NCBI RefSeq assembly: GCF_000010725.1 | Contig: NC_013854.1 | Span: 1,207,001-1,271,000 of the forward strand | Direction of reading: 5' to 3' | DNA: 64,000 bases | From: Azospirillum sp. B510 | GTDB lineage: Bacteria; Pseudomonadota; Alphaproteobacteria; Azospirillales; Azospirillaceae | Shown: positions 35,624 to 45,410 of the stretch, piece by piece | Position numbering within the stretch: the first letter of the stretch is position 1 | How the letters are laid out: every line of letters begins with the position of its first letter | The notes under the pieces: model-generated | The model's input: only the letters and a program-made list of their open reading frames with translations | What the model was told of the DNA's origin: nothing | Databases searched by the model: none | Translations under genes and position numbers: made by a program

Positions 35624-35837
35624 ATGCCGGAAATCCGCGGCGACGATCTCGTCCTCGCCCACATCACCGCCGGCTCGAAGCGGGAGGCGCTGCGCATCGG
35701 CCGCCTTCTGGTGGAGGAGCGGCTGGCCGCCCGCCTTGCGTGACCCGCACAGCTACGACACGCCCCGCGTGGTCGAGCTGGCGCTGGGGCGCGGCAACCC
35801 GGCCTATCTGGATTGGCTGCGGGCGGAGACGGCCTGA
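35624..35837 (+). pseudogene. cutA: cutA pseudogene, internal deletion and frameshift
   Basis: The first 39 codons from 35624 (MPEIRGDDLVLAHITAGSKR, then EALRIGRLLVEERLAARLA) match the start of CutA, the divalent-cation tolerance protein, and stop at 35741-35743. The C-terminal part continues in another frame: DPHSYDTPRVVELALGRGNP and then AYLDWLRAETA, ending at 35837. The central strands normally found between EERLAA and HSYDTP are missing, roughly 35-45 residues, and the junction near 35740 shifts the frame. A good AAGGAGG ribosome site survives, so the loss looks recent. The protein cannot form the CutA trimer. Confidence 0.85.
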
Positions 35838-36005
35838 GCGGCTGCCGGAGGAATGAAATTCGGCGAACGGGGGCTTGACGCCGATCAAAGTCCCGCGTTG
35901 CAGTTGGGCCTAGAAGGACACCGACCGGCCGGGCCTGTCGGATGCGCGTCATATCCGCATCGAACCAGCGCCTTGCCGGCCTACCGCATGAAGGACATCG
36001 AGATC

Positions 36006-37244
36006 ATGGACGATTGCTCCGCACACGGCCCCATCCCCCTGTCGCTCGACGAGGCGGTCGCGCGCGTCGCCGAGGGGTATGGCGCGGTGACCGGGACGGA
36101 GGAGGTGCCGCTGCGCCAGGCGCTGGGCCGCGTGCTGGCGGAGGAGGTGGTCGCTCCGGTCAATGTGCCGCCGGCCGACGTCTCCGCCATGGATGGCTGG
36201 GCCTTCGCCGCCGCCGCCGGTGAGGGGTTCCGGCGGCTGGACATCGTCGGGCGGGTGCCGGCCGGCTCCACCTTCGACCGGGTGGTCGCCGCCGGTCAGG
36301 CGGTGCGCATCTTCACCGGCGCGCCGATTCCGGCTGGCATCGACACCGTGGCGATGCAGGAGGATTGCCGGACCGACGGCGACGTCGTCCTCGTCCCTTC
36401 CTCGCTGAAGCGCGGAACCAACGTCCGTCCGGCGGGGGAGGACATGACCGCCGGTGCCGTGGTGCTGCATCCGGGCCAGCGGCTGCGCGCCCAGGAGGTC
36501 GGGCTGGCCGCGGCGGTCGGCCGCTCCGCCCTGACCGTGCGCAAGCGGCTGACGGTGGTGCTGTTCTCCACCGGCGACGAGCTGCGGGAGCCGGGGACGC
36601 CGAAGCCCGACCACGCCATCTATGACGCCAACCGCTACACGCTGGCGGCCCAGCTCGACGCGCTGGGGGTGGAGGTGCGCGACCTCGGCATCCTGCCCGA
36701 CCGGCCCGACGCCACCCGCGCCGCCCTGGCCGAGGCGGCGGGCACCGCCGATCTGATCGTCACCAGCGGCGGCGTCTCGGTCGGCGAGGAGGACCATGTC
36801 AAGGCGGCGGTCAACGCGCTGGGCTCCATCGACCTGTGGACGCTGGCGATCAAGCCGGGCAAGCCGCTGGCGCTGGGCCGGGTCGGCGACACGCCCTTCC
36901 TCGGGCTGCCCGGCAACCCGGTGTCGGCGATGGTGACCTTCCTGCTAGTCGGCCGTCCGCTGGTGTTGCGCCTGTCGGGGGCGAGCGGCATCGCGACGCC
37001 GCGCAGTCTGGTGGTCGCCGATTTCACCTTCACCAAGAAGCCGGGGCGGCGCGAATTCCTGCGCGCCCGGCTGGAGCGCGGGGCCGACGGCCGCCCGCTG
37101 GCGGTGAAGTTTCCCAGCAACAGCTCCGGCGTGCTGACCTCGATGGTCGAGGCCGACGGGCTGGTCGACATGCCGGCGGAGGCGACGGCGGTGCGGCCGG
37201 GCGATCTGGTCGATTTCCTGCCCTTCACCGGGCTGTTCGCGTGA
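36006..37244 (+). CDS. moeA: Molybdopterin molybdenumtransferase
   Basis: 412 residues from the ATG at 36006, which has AAGGA 10 bases upstream; the ATG at 35988 lacks a clear ribosome site. It inserts molybdate into adenylyl-molybdopterin. Motifs are VPPADVSAMDGWAFAA, FTGAPIPAGIDTVAMQED, FSTGDELREPGTPKPDHAIY, TSGGVSVGEEDHVK and LGLPGNPVSAMVTFLL. The GTG of the following lysR gene overlaps its stop. Together with nifQ and the CoxG-like gene, it reflects a metabolism that uses molybdenum enzymes. Confidence 0.95.
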   Translation: MDDCSAHGPIPLSLDEAVARVAEGYGAVTGTEEVPLRQALGRVLAEEVVAPVNVPPADVSAMDGWAFAAAAGEGFRRLDIVGRVPAGSTFDRVVAAGQAVRIFTGAPIPAGIDTVAMQEDCRTDGDVVLVPSSLKRGTNVRPAGEDMTAGAVVLHPGQRLRAQEVGLAAAVGRSALTVRKRLTVVLFSTGDELREPGTPKPDHAIYDANRYTLAAQLDALGVEVRDLGILPDRPDATRAALAEAAGTADLIVTSGGVSVGEEDHVKAAVNALGSIDLWTLAIKPGKPLALGRVGDTPFLGLPGNPVSAMVTFLLVGRPLVLRLSGASGIATPRSLVVADFTFTKKPGRREFLRARLERGADGRPLAVKFPSNSSGVLTSMVEADGLVDMPAEATAVRPGDLVDFLPFTGLFA

Positions 37245-38146
37245 CGCTGGAGCAACTGCGCATCTTTGCCACCGTGGCGGAGATGCTGCATTTCACCCGC
37301 GCCGCCGAGGCGCTGCGCCTGTCGCAGCCGGCGGTCAGCGCCGCCATCGCCGCGCTGGAGGCGGAGCATGGCCTGCGCCTGTTCGACCGCATCGGCCGGC
37401 GGGTGGAGCTGACCGCCGCCGGCCGGCTGCTGCATGGGCAGGCCCGCGCCATCCTGGCCAAGGTCGAGGAGGCCGGGACGATGCTGTTCGAGCTGTCCGG
37501 CCTGTCGCGCGGCCTGCTGCGGCTGGCGGCGAGCCAGACGGTGGGCAGCCACTGGCTGCCGCCGCGGCTGCTGCGCTTCGCCGCGGCCCATCCCGGCATC
37601 CGGGTCGACCTGTCGATCGGCAACACCGAACAGGTGGCCGAGGCGGTGCGCGATGGCCGGGCCGAGCTGGGCATCGTCGAGGGGGCGGTGAGCGATTCGG
37701 CGCTGATCGGCGAGCCGATCGAGGGCGACCGGCTGCGGCTGGTGGTCGGCGCCGGGCATCCCTGGGCCCGCCTGGGGCGCGTCGGACCGGACGACATCGC
37801 GGCCGGTCGCTGGATTCTGCGCGAACCCGGTTCCGGCACCCGCGCGCTGTTCGAGGCGGCGGTGGACCGGATGGGGCTGGATCCGGGCGGGCTGGAGGTG
37901 GCGATGACCCTGCCCGGCGGTGCTGTGATCCGCGCGGCCCTGCTGGCCGGTGTCGGGGCCAGCGTGCTGTCCGACCTGATCGTCGCCGAGGATCTGGCCG
38001 CCGGGCGGATCGTCGCGCTGGAGGGGCTGGAACTGCCGGCCCGGCCCTTCCATCTGCTGCGCCACCGCGACCGCCACCGCAGCCTTGCCGAGCGGGCGTT
38101 CGTCGGCGGCGCCCTGGAAGCCGGCGCCTTTCCGGCTTCCCCCTGA
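37241..38146 (+). CDS. LysR-family transcriptional regulator
   Basis: 301 residues from a GTG that overlaps the moeA stop (GTGA). The winged HTH is TLEQLRIFATVAEMLHFTRA, then EALRLSQPAVSAAIAALE, followed by a LysR substrate-binding domain (LRLAASQTVGSHWLPPRLL, LRLVVGAGHPWARL, GSGTRALFEAA). The second half resembles CysB/CbbR-like or YeiE-like regulators. Being coupled to moeA it may respond to sulfur, molybdate or redox cues, but this is inference. Convergent with the PepSY gene, 10 bases apart. Confidence 0.9.
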   Translation: MTLEQLRIFATVAEMLHFTRAAEALRLSQPAVSAAIAALEAEHGLRLFDRIGRRVELTAAGRLLHGQARAILAKVEEAGTMLFELSGLSRGLLRLAASQTVGSHWLPPRLLRFAAAHPGIRVDLSIGNTEQVAEAVRDGRAELGIVEGAVSDSALIGEPIEGDRLRLVVGAGHPWARLGRVGPDDIAAGRWILREPGSGTRALFEAAVDRMGLDPGGLEVAMTLPGGAVIRAALLAGVGASVLSDLIVAEDLAAGRIVALEGLELPARPFHLLRHRDRHRSLAERAFVGGALEAGAFPASP

Positions 38147-38156
38147 CGGGCGAGGG

Positions 38157-39524
38157 TCAGGCCGTCCGAAGCGCGCGGGCGCCCTGGCTGGCGGCCTCGA
38201 AGACGGCGAAGACGATCATCGAAATCCCCACCATCGGGAAGAACAGGCCACCGGCGATGGCGATGACGATCAGCCCCTTCGGCACGCCGACCCCGGCCGG
38301 CAGGCGCGGCGCGCCCAGCGTGCCGGCCGGGCGGCGCTTCCACCACATCACGAGGCCCGACACCACCAGCCCGACCATCGCCGTCAGGGCGGCGAGCAGC
38401 ACCAGCTGGTTCGCCAGCCCGAAGGCCTGGCCCATATGGATGCTGATCCCCCATTCCGCCAGCCGGCCGAACAGGCCCAGATCCTTCAGCCGCATGTCGA
38501 ACAGCACTTGGCCGCTGTACTGGTCGAGATGGACCACCCGTTCCCTGGTGATGTCGTCGGGATAGACGGATGCCGTGAAGACGCCGTCCGGCTTGGTCGG
38601 GATGACGACGGCATAGCCGGGGGCCATGCCCAGCCCCTCCACCGTCCGCACCACGTCGTCGAGCTTCGCCGGAACGCCGGCCGAGGCGGTGGAGAGCGGC
38701 GTCGGCTGGTTTTCGACGATCCAGGGGGCATGGTCGATGGTGTCCTTCAGCGGCACGGCGGACACCGGGTATTTGTCCCAATAGCCGTCCGGCATGCCCA
38801 TGCCGACCGCGTAGGCGGCGCGGTAGAATGTCTTGCCCCAGTAGCCCGACCAGGGCAGGCCGGTCATCGCCAGGAAGACGATGAACAGGCTGACGAAGAC
38901 GCCGGTCACGGCATGCAGGTCGCGCCAGAACATCCGCTTGCCCGGCCGCCCGCGCACGGTGAGGACACCACCCTTCTGGCCACCCTTCTGATCACGGGGC
39001 CACCACAGATAGATGCCGGAGGCGGCCATCAGAACCATCCAGCCGGCGACGCCCTCGACGACGCGCTCGGCGAACCAGCCGGCATATTGCAGGCTGTGCA
39101 GCTTGCGCACCACATACATGGAGGGTGATCCGGCGGCGCCGCCGTCCCACAGGCTGCCCAGCACCCGGCCGCTGTAGGGATCGACGAAGATCGTGTCCTT
39201 CAGACCGTCGTCCCCGACGATCTTCACCTCGGCGGCGCGGTCGGCGGCGGCGGGTGGGGTATAGCCCTTGAGCGTGCCGGGATGGGCCTCCAGCGCCTTG
39301 GCGACCAGGGCGGACGGCGCCAGCCGTTCCGCCGCTTGGGGGGCGACGATGCGGAGGTCGCGATGCAGCCCGTCGTTGATCTCATCCTTGAACAGATAGA
39401 TCGCCCCCGTCACCGCCAGCAGGATGACGATGGGGGCGCAGATCAGGCCGGCGAAGAAATGCCAGCGCCAAAGCGCGCGGTAAAGCGCGGAGCCGATGGC
39501 TCCGCCTTGCGGAATTTGCGTCAT
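38157..39524 (-). CDS. PepSY-associated transmembrane protein
   Basis: 455 residues from the ATG at 39524. Four main membrane segments and periplasmic PepSY-like regions: RALWRWHFFAGLICAPIVIL, VFVDPYSGRVLGSLWDG-like stretch, WFAERVVEGVAGWMVLMAAS, HAVTGVFVSLFIVFLAMTGL. Conserved histidines in RWHFFAG, RKLHSLQYAG, FWRDLHAVTG and SIHMGQAFG suit heme binding. The family is found beside TonB-dependent receptors and is linked to siderophore iron reduction (FsrB/PiuB-like). Its ATG lies inside the upstream DUF2946-like gene, so the two overlap and probably form one transcript. Confidence 0.88.
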   Translation of the reverse strand: MTQIPQGGAIGSALYRALWRWHFFAGLICAPIVILLAVTGAIYLFKDEINDGLHRDLRIVAPQAAERLAPSALVAKALEAHPGTLKGYTPPAAADRAAEVKIVGDDGLKDTIFVDPYSGRVLGSLWDGGAAGSPSMYVVRKLHSLQYAGWFAERVVEGVAGWMVLMAASGIYLWWPRDQKGGQKGGVLTVRGRPGKRMFWRDLHAVTGVFVSLFIVFLAMTGLPWSGYWGKTFYRAAYAVGMGMPDGYWDKYPVSAVPLKDTIDHAPWIVENQPTPLSTASAGVPAKLDDVVRTVEGLGMAPGYAVVIPTKPDGVFTASVYPDDITRERVVHLDQYSGQVLFDMRLKDLGLFGRLAEWGISIHMGQAFGLANQLVLLAALTAMVGLVVSGLVMWWKRRPAGTLGAPRLPAGVGVPKGLIVIAIAGGLFFPMVGISMIVFAVFEAASQGARALRTA

Positions 39525-39574
39525 GTCGGGTCCATTCGGTCGTCGCGATGCGGCTCGCCCGGCGGGCGGGCGGT

Positions 39575-39985
39575 TCAGAGCGTCGGATGGCGACCGGATG
39601 GCGGGGCTTGCGATTGGAAGGGCTTCCGGGGCTTGGGATGGTGGGGTTCGTCCGGCCGGGCCTGTTCCGGCGGCAGCGGCCGCCCCGCCGGCAGGACGAG
39701 CATCGCCAGCGCCGGCAGCAGGGCGACATATTGGCCGAGCCATGTGCAGGGCAGTTGCAGCGGGGCGATGTCGGACTTTTCGGGGGCCTTGCCGTCCGGC
39801 AGGGGCATCCCGTCCTGGCCGACCGGCAGATAGACGATTTCGCCGCCGGTGCAGATCGCGACATAGCCGTCGCGGTCGGCGGCGCCGGCATAGGGTGCGG
39901 CGAGGCGGACGAACAGGCTGAGGCCGAGCGCGAGTGCAAGCGCCAGCCCCCACCGTTCATGCAGCCCGCGGCACCATGCCAGCAT
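39575..39985 (-). CDS. DUF2946-like membrane-anchored protein
   Basis: 136 residues. One N-terminal hydrophobic segment (LALALALGLSLFVRLAAPYA), then VAICTGGEIVYLPVGQDG and LPCTWLGQYVALLPALAMLV with two Cys, and a Pro/His-rich tail. This matches the loose DUF2946 group found near copper or iron uptake genes. It ends 50 bases before the PepSY-TM start on the same strand. Function unknown; metal handling is inferred from context. Confidence 0.68.
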   Translation of the reverse strand: MLAWCRGLHERWGLALALALGLSLFVRLAAPYAGAADRDGYVAICTGGEIVYLPVGQDGMPLPDGKAPEKSDIAPLQLPCTWLGQYVALLPALAMLVLPAGRPLPPEQARPDEPHHPKPRKPFQSQAPPSGRHPTL

Positions 39986-40190
39986 CGTTTCGTGATCGTT
40001 TCGCAGCCCCCGATTGCCAGATCGTTACCCGATCCACCGCGTACGGACAAGTGCCGGTGGAGGTGCGGCGATGGAGGGATGTCCGGGACCGATACGGCCG
40101 AACGGGGGATCGGCGCTTCCGCCTATCGCAACCGCCTGATTATCAGGGCTATAACCGGAACGCTCCCGCTCACGGTGATAAGGCGACATC

Positions 40191-43100
40191 ATGGTTCGGC
40201 TGCTGACGCTGCTCTGGGTCCTCGTGGTGATGGCGTTCGCGGCCGCTCCGGTGCGGGCCGACTACACGCCGCCGGGGGCGCTGGCCGACGCCACCGCCTA
40301 CGCCAATGGCCTGCTGCTGAAATCGCCGCCGCAGCCCAAGCCGCAGGTGATCGCCGATCTGCTCAAGCAGGCGCGCGCCGCCCGCGACCGCAAGGACATG
40401 GCCGGCGCCATCCAGGCCTACGAGAAGACCATCACCCAGGGCGGCGGCTCGCCGTCGGTCTGGCTGGAGCTGAGCGCCGCCTGGCAGGCCGCCACCCCGC
40501 CCAACAAGGACCGCGCCCTGCAAAGCGCCGTCATGGCCGGGCAGTTCAACCCGAAGGACGAGGAGCGCGTCGCCATCCTCTGGCGCATCGCCACCCTGAT
40601 GGACGAGGCGTTCGGCAAGCCGGACGAGGCGGTGAAGGCGTTGAAGGCGATTCGCGACCTGGCGCCGAAGCTGGAGGCGGCGACGCTGGATGTCCAGGCG
40701 CCGAAGCTGGAGGAACGCATCGTCGCCATGCGCCGCAAGGCCGGGCTGGCGCTGACCAATGTCGCCGTCAATGCCGAGGGCAGCAGCCCGCGCGTCTGTT
40801 TCCAGTTCAATGACCGCCTGAGCGGCAAGGAGGGGGTTCGTTTCGACGATTACATCCGCATCGAACCGCCGACCAAGATCGCCATCGAGGCGCGCGATGC
40901 CAACCTGTGCCTGAGCGGCGTCACCCATGGCGCCGGCTACACCGTCACCCTGCGCCAGGGGCTGCCCGGCGAGGACGGAGTGAACCTGAAGGCCGACGAG
41001 ACCCAGCGCGTGCGCGTGCCCGACCGGCCCGCGATGGCGGCCTTCCGCGGCTCCGCCTACATCCTGCCGCGCAAGGGCGCCGACGGCATCCCGGTGGTCA
41101 GCGTCAACACCGACCGGCTGGACATCTCGGTCTATCGCATCGCCGACCGCGCGCTGGTGTCCAACAAGTATGAAGGCAACATCTTCAACGAGCTGACCAG
41201 CTATTCCGCCGACCGGCTGGCCCAGGAGAATGGCGAGCTGGTGTGGTCCGGCTCGCTGGAGGTGAAGGGGGAGCGCAACCGCGACACCACCGCCGCCATC
41301 CCGTTCCGCCAGGCGGTGGGTGACGATCCCAAGGCCGGCCTCTATGTCGTCACCGCCCGTCCGCACGACGTCGAGGAGGCCGACCGCTGGGAAGGTCTGG
41401 CGACCCAGTGGGTCCTGTTGTCCGATATCGGCCTGACCAGCTTCCGCGGCGCCGACGGGCTGACCGTCTTCGCCCGTTCCTTCGGCACCGCCAAGCCGCT
41501 GCCGGGGGTCGACGTGGCGCTGATCGCCCGCAACAATTCCGAACTGGCCCGCGCCAGGACCGACGAGTTCGGCCGCGCCCGCTTCGCCCCCGGCCTGCTG
41601 AAGACCGGCGGCAACGCGCCCGAGATGGCGATGGCCTATCTCGGCGGCGACTTCGCCATGCAGGATTTGACCGGCGCCGCCTTCGACCTCAGCGACCGCG
41701 GGGTCGGCGGGCGTCCGGCGCCGGGGCCGATGGACGCCTTCGTCTATGCCGACCGCGGCGTCTACCGCCAGGGCGAGACGGTGAACCTGTCGATCCTGCT
41801 GCGCGACGACAAGACCGAGGCGGTGAATGATTTCCCGCTGACGGTGAAGGTTCTGCGGCCCAGCGGCACCGAATATTACAGCGCCGCCCTGAAGGGCCGG
41901 GAGGCCGGCGGCTTCTTCCTGCCGCTGACCCTGACCCGCACCGCGCCGCTCGGCGGCTGGGAGGTGCAGGTCTACAGCGATCCGAAGGGCGAGCCGATCG
42001 GCCGCGGCTCCTTCCAGGTCGAGGATTTCGTGCCGGTCAAGCTGGCGCTCGACCTCACCGCCAGCGCGCCGATCCTGGTGCCGGGCCAGCCCTTCGAGGT
42101 GACGGCGCAGGGCCGCTTCCTCTACGGCCCGCCGGCCGCCGGGCTCGACGGCACCGCCGAGGTGGCGCTGAAGACCGACCCGATGCCCTATCCGGCCTTC
42201 AAGGACTATCGCTTCGGCCGGGTGCAGGACAATCCGACCGAGCGGCTCGACCCGCTCGAATTTCCGACCACCGACGATCAGGGCGTGTCGCATGTCGCCG
42301 TGACCCTGCCGGAGGTGCCGGACACCAGCAAGCCGCTGCGCGCCGACATCCGCGTCACCCTGTCCGAACCGGGCGGGCGTCCGGTCAACAAATCGCTGTC
42401 GGTCCCGGTGCGGCCGAAGACCCACGCCCTGGGCCTGCGTCCGCGCTTCTCCGACGGGCGCGTCGGGGACGGCGCCGAAGCCGCCTTCGACCTCGTCGCC
42501 GTGGCGCCGGACGGCAGCGCCGTCGCCAAGCCCGGCATCAAGTGGGAACTGGTCGAGGAGCGGGTCTCCTTCGTCTGGTTCCGCCGCGACGGTCGCTACA
42601 GCTACAACGCCACCGTGCGCGACGTGCCGCTGGCGTCGGGAACCGTCGATGTCGGCGCCGACAAGCCGGCGGTGGTGGCGCTGGGCAAGCGGGATTTCGG
42701 CCGCTACCGGCTGGAGGTGACCGACAAGGCGGCGGGTGTCGCCAGCTCCTACCGCTTCTATTCCGGCTGGGCGAGCGGCGACGAGACCGCCGACATCCCC
42801 GACAAGCTCCAGCTTTCCACCGACAAGCAGTCCTACAAGCCGGGCGAGACCGCGCGGGTCCGCGTCGCTCCGCCGTTTGCCGGCGAACTGCTGGTGACGG
42901 TGGCGACCGACCGCATCTTCGATGTGCGCACCATTTCGGTTCCGGCCGACGGGGCGACGGTGGAGATTCCTGTCGATGCCGCCTGGGGACCCGGCGCCTA
43001 TGTCACCGCCACCGCCTACCGTCCGCCGGTCAAGGGGCGTGAGCGCCAGCCGGTGCGGGCGATGGGCGTCGCCTGGGTCGGCGTCGATCCGTCGGTGCGC

Positions 43101-45404
43101 ACGCTGGCCGTCACGCTGGACGCGCCGCAGGTGATCCGTCCGCGCGGCCGGCTGGAGGTCGGGGTGAAGGTCGCCGCCGCCGATGGCGGGGCGATGGAGG
43201 ACACCTATGTCACGCTGGCCGCGGTCGATGAGGGCATCCTGCGCCTGACCGACTTCGCCAGCCCGCAGCCGGAGAAGCATTATTTCGGCAAGCGCCGGCT
43301 CGGGCTCGACATCCGCGACGATTACGGCCGGCTGATCGACCCGCTCGACGGTCCCTATGGCGCCATGCGCCAGGGCGGCGATTCCAGCGGCGCCGGCCTG
43401 CCGGTGGTGCCCTTCACCGTGGTCTCGCTGTTCCAGGGACCGGTCAAGGTCGGCGCCGACGGCACCGCCCGCATCGGTTTCGACGTGCCGGACTTCAACG
43501 GCGAGCTGCGGCTGATGGCGGTGGCCTACAGCCGTGGCCGGGTCGGCTCCGCCGCCGGGCCGGTGACGGTGCGCGACCCGCTGGTCGCCGACGCCATCCT
43601 GCCACGCTTCCTGGCACCCGGCGACGACAGCCGGGTCACGCTGTCGCTGCACAATGTCGAGGCGGCGGCCGGCACCTATGACGTCGCGGTCACCGCCCGG
43701 GACGCGGTGTCGGTCGAGGGCGGCACCCTGTCGGTTCCGCTGGCGAAGGGCGAGCGCAAGACGCTGGTGGTGCCGCTGAAGGGGGTCGCCGCCGGCATCG
43801 GCCATGTCGCCGTCGCGGTGAAGGGGCCGGAAAACCTGGCGCTGACCCACGAGTACGGCATCACGGTGCGGCCGGCCCGCGCGGTGGAGACCCAGTTCGT
43901 CACCCGCCAGATCGCGCCCGGCGAGAGCGTGCGTTTCGATGGCGCCGAGCTGGCGACCTATCTGCCGGGCACTACCAGCTGGTCGGCCAGCTTCACCACG
44001 GCGCCGCCCTTCGATGTCGGCGGCATCCTGCGGGCGCTCGACCGCTACCCGTTCGGCTGCCTGGAGCAGACGGTCAGCCGCGCCCTGCCGCTGCTGGTGG
44101 TGCGCGACGTCGAGCTGGCGCTGGGCAAGGACCGCAAGCCGGATGACGGGCTGGAGAGCCGTGTCCAGCAGGCGGTCTCCCGCACGCTGGACAAGCAGCG
44201 CTTCGACGGCGCCTTCGGCCTGTGGGGCGCCCATGACGAGGCCGACGGCTGGCTGACCGCCTACGCCACCGAGTTCCTGGTCCGTGCCAAGCAGAAGGGC
44301 GAGGCGGTGCCGGACAAGCCGCTGACCGACGCGCTCGGCTGGCTGCGCCAGCGCGCCATCGCCAGCGCCTCGGATCCGGGGGATCTGGCGGTGCGCGCCT
44401 ATGCCCTGCACACGCTGGCGCTGGCCGGGGTGTCGCTGCCGGGGCCGGCGCGCTACCTGTACGACACCGCGCTGGAGAAGCTGCCGACGCCGCTCGCCAA
44501 GGGGCAGCTCGGCGCGGCGCTGGCCCGCATGGGCGACCAGGAGCGGGCGGCGGGCGCCTTCGACAGCGCGGTCGGCCATCTGGCGCGCGAGGAATGGCAT
44601 GTCGATTACGGCTCCACCGTCCGCGACGCCGCGGCTCTGGTGGCGCTGATGACCGAGGTCAACATGGCCGGCAGCCGCATCCCGGCGCTGATCGACCGCC
44701 TGCCGGCCTCGGCCACCGCCGCCAACCGCACCAACACCCAGGAGAAGGCGTGGTCGGTGCTGGCCGCCGACGCGCTGCTGCGTGGGGCGCCGGCCAAGGT
44801 CGAGGTGACGCTGGGCGGGGCCAGGAAGGACGGCGCGCGGGTCGACCTGACCCCGACGCCGGCCCAGCTCCAGGCCGGCATCCCGGTCGCCAATTCCGGC
44901 AAGGCGGCGGTGTGGCAGGCGGTGTCGCTGTCCGGCGTGCCGGTGGCGCCGCAGCCGGCGGCGCGCGAGGGGCTGCGCATCAAGCGCAACTTCTTCACCC
45001 GCAAGGGCGAGGTGCTGAATCTCGACACCATCAAGCAGAACGACGTCTTCGTCGTCGTGCTGGAGGGCGAGGCCAACACCAAGCTGTTCCATCAGGGCAT
45101 GGTCACCCACGCGCTGCCGGCGGGCTGGGAGATCGAGAACGCCAAGCTCGGCGGCGGCACGCCGGAGGAGATGCCCTGGCTGGGCGACCTCAGCTTCACC
45201 CGGACGACCGAGGCGCGCGACGACCGCTATGTCGCCGCGGTGGACCTGACGGAGGACCAGCAGAGCTTCAAGCTGGCCTTCATCGTCCGCGCCATCACCC
45301 CCGGCACCTATGAACTGCCGGGCGCCACGGTGGAGGACATGTACAAGCCGCGCTTCTTCGCCCGCCAGACCACCGGGCGGATCACGGTCCGTCCGGCGGA
45401 GTGA
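40191..45404 (+). CDS. Bacterial alpha-2-macroglobulin (YfhM-type) with thioester
   Basis: 1737 residues. A signal peptide (LLTLLWVLVVMAFAAAPVRA) precedes an N-terminal alpha-helical repeat region (about 60-185) and tandem MG domains. The thioester motif is intact: Cys1290 and Gln1293 in PFGCLEQTVSRA, followed by the alpha-toroid domain. It traps attacking proteases in the periplasm, by covalent thioester attack after bait cleavage. There is no lipobox Cys after the signal, unlike E. coli YfhM, so it may be soluble rather than lipid-anchored. The PBP1C gene follows directly; the pair is a standard module for defending and repairing the wall when the envelope is breached. Confidence 0.95.
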   Translation: MVRLLTLLWVLVVMAFAAAPVRADYTPPGALADATAYANGLLLKSPPQPKPQVIADLLKQARAARDRKDMAGAIQAYEKTITQGGGSPSVWLELSAAWQAATPPNKDRALQSAVMAGQFNPKDEERVAILWRIATLMDEAFGKPDEAVKALKAIRDLAPKLEAATLDVQAPKLEERIVAMRRKAGLALTNVAVNAEGSSPRVCFQFNDRLSGKEGVRFDDYIRIEPPTKIAIEARDANLCLSGVTHGAGYTVTLRQGLPGEDGVNLKADETQRVRVPDRPAMAAFRGSAYILPRKGADGIPVVSVNTDRLDISVYRIADRALVSNKYEGNIFNELTSYSADRLAQENGELVWSGSLEVKGERNRDTTAAIPFRQAVGDDPKAGLYVVTARPHDVEEADRWEGLATQWVLLSDIGLTSFRGADGLTVFARSFGTAKPLPGVDVALIARNNSELARARTDEFGRARFAPGLLKTGGNAPEMAMAYLGGDFAMQDLTGAAFDLSDRGVGGRPAPGPMDAFVYADRGVYRQGETVNLSILLRDDKTEAVNDFPLTVKVLRPSGTEYYSAALKGREAGGFFLPLTLTRTAPLGGWEVQVYSDPKGEPIGRGSFQVEDFVPVKLALDLTASAPILVPGQPFEVTAQGRFLYGPPAAGLDGTAEVALKTDPMPYPAFKDYRFGRVQDNPTERLDPLEFPTTDDQGVSHVAVTLPEVPDTSKPLRADIRVTLSEPGGRPVNKSLSVPVRPKTHALGLRPRFSDGRVGDGAEAAFDLVAVAPDGSAVAKPGIKWELVEERVSFVWFRRDGRYSYNATVRDVPLASGTVDVGADKPAVVALGKRDFGRYRLEVTDKAAGVASSYRFYSGWASGDETADIPDKLQLSTDKQSYKPGETARVRVAPPFAGELLVTVATDRIFDVRTISVPADGATVEIPVDAAWGPGAYVTATAYRPPVKGRERQPVRAMGVAWVGVDPSVRTLAVTLDAPQVIRPRGRLEVGVKVAAADGGAMEDTYVTLAAVDEGILRLTDFASPQPEKHYFGKRRLGLDIRDDYGRLIDPLDGPYGAMRQGGDSSGAGLPVVPFTVVSLFQGPVKVGADGTARIGFDVPDFNGELRLMAVAYSRGRVGSAAGPVTVRDPLVADAILPRFLAPGDDSRVTLSLHNVEAAAGTYDVAVTARDAVSVEGGTLSVPLAKGERKTLVVPLKGVAAGIGHVAVAVKGPENLALTHEYGITVRPARAVETQFVTRQIAPGESVRFDGAELATYLPGTTSWSASFTTAPPFDVGGILRALDRYPFGCLEQTVSRALPLLVVRDVELALGKDRKPDDGLESRVQQAVSRTLDKQRFDGAFGLWGAHDEADGWLTAYATEFLVRAKQKGEAVPDKPLTDALGWLRQRAIASASDPGDLAVRAYALHTLALAGVSLPGPARYLYDTALEKLPTPLAKGQLGAALARMGDQERAAGAFDSAVGHLAREEWHVDYGSTVRDAAALVALMTEVNMAGSRIPALIDRLPASATAANRTNTQEKAWSVLAADALLRGAPAKVEVTLGGARKDGARVDLTPTPAQLQAGIPVANSGKAAVWQAVSLSGVPVAPQPAAREGLRIKRNFFTRKGEVLNLDTIKQNDVFVVVLEGEANTKLFHQGMVTHALPAGWEIENAKLGGGTPEEMPWLGDLSFTRTTEARDDRYVAAVDLTEDQQSFKLAFIVRAITPGTYELPGATVEDMYKPRFFARQTTGRITVRPAE

Positions 45405-45410
45405 CGATTA

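Noticed and set aside
40170..45110. A 1646-codon open frame on the minus strand opposite the alpha-2-macroglobulin gene
   Set aside because: It is a shadow of the GC-rich coding strand; the sequence is Arg/Gly/His-rich without domain structure, while the + strand gives a complete A2M protein.
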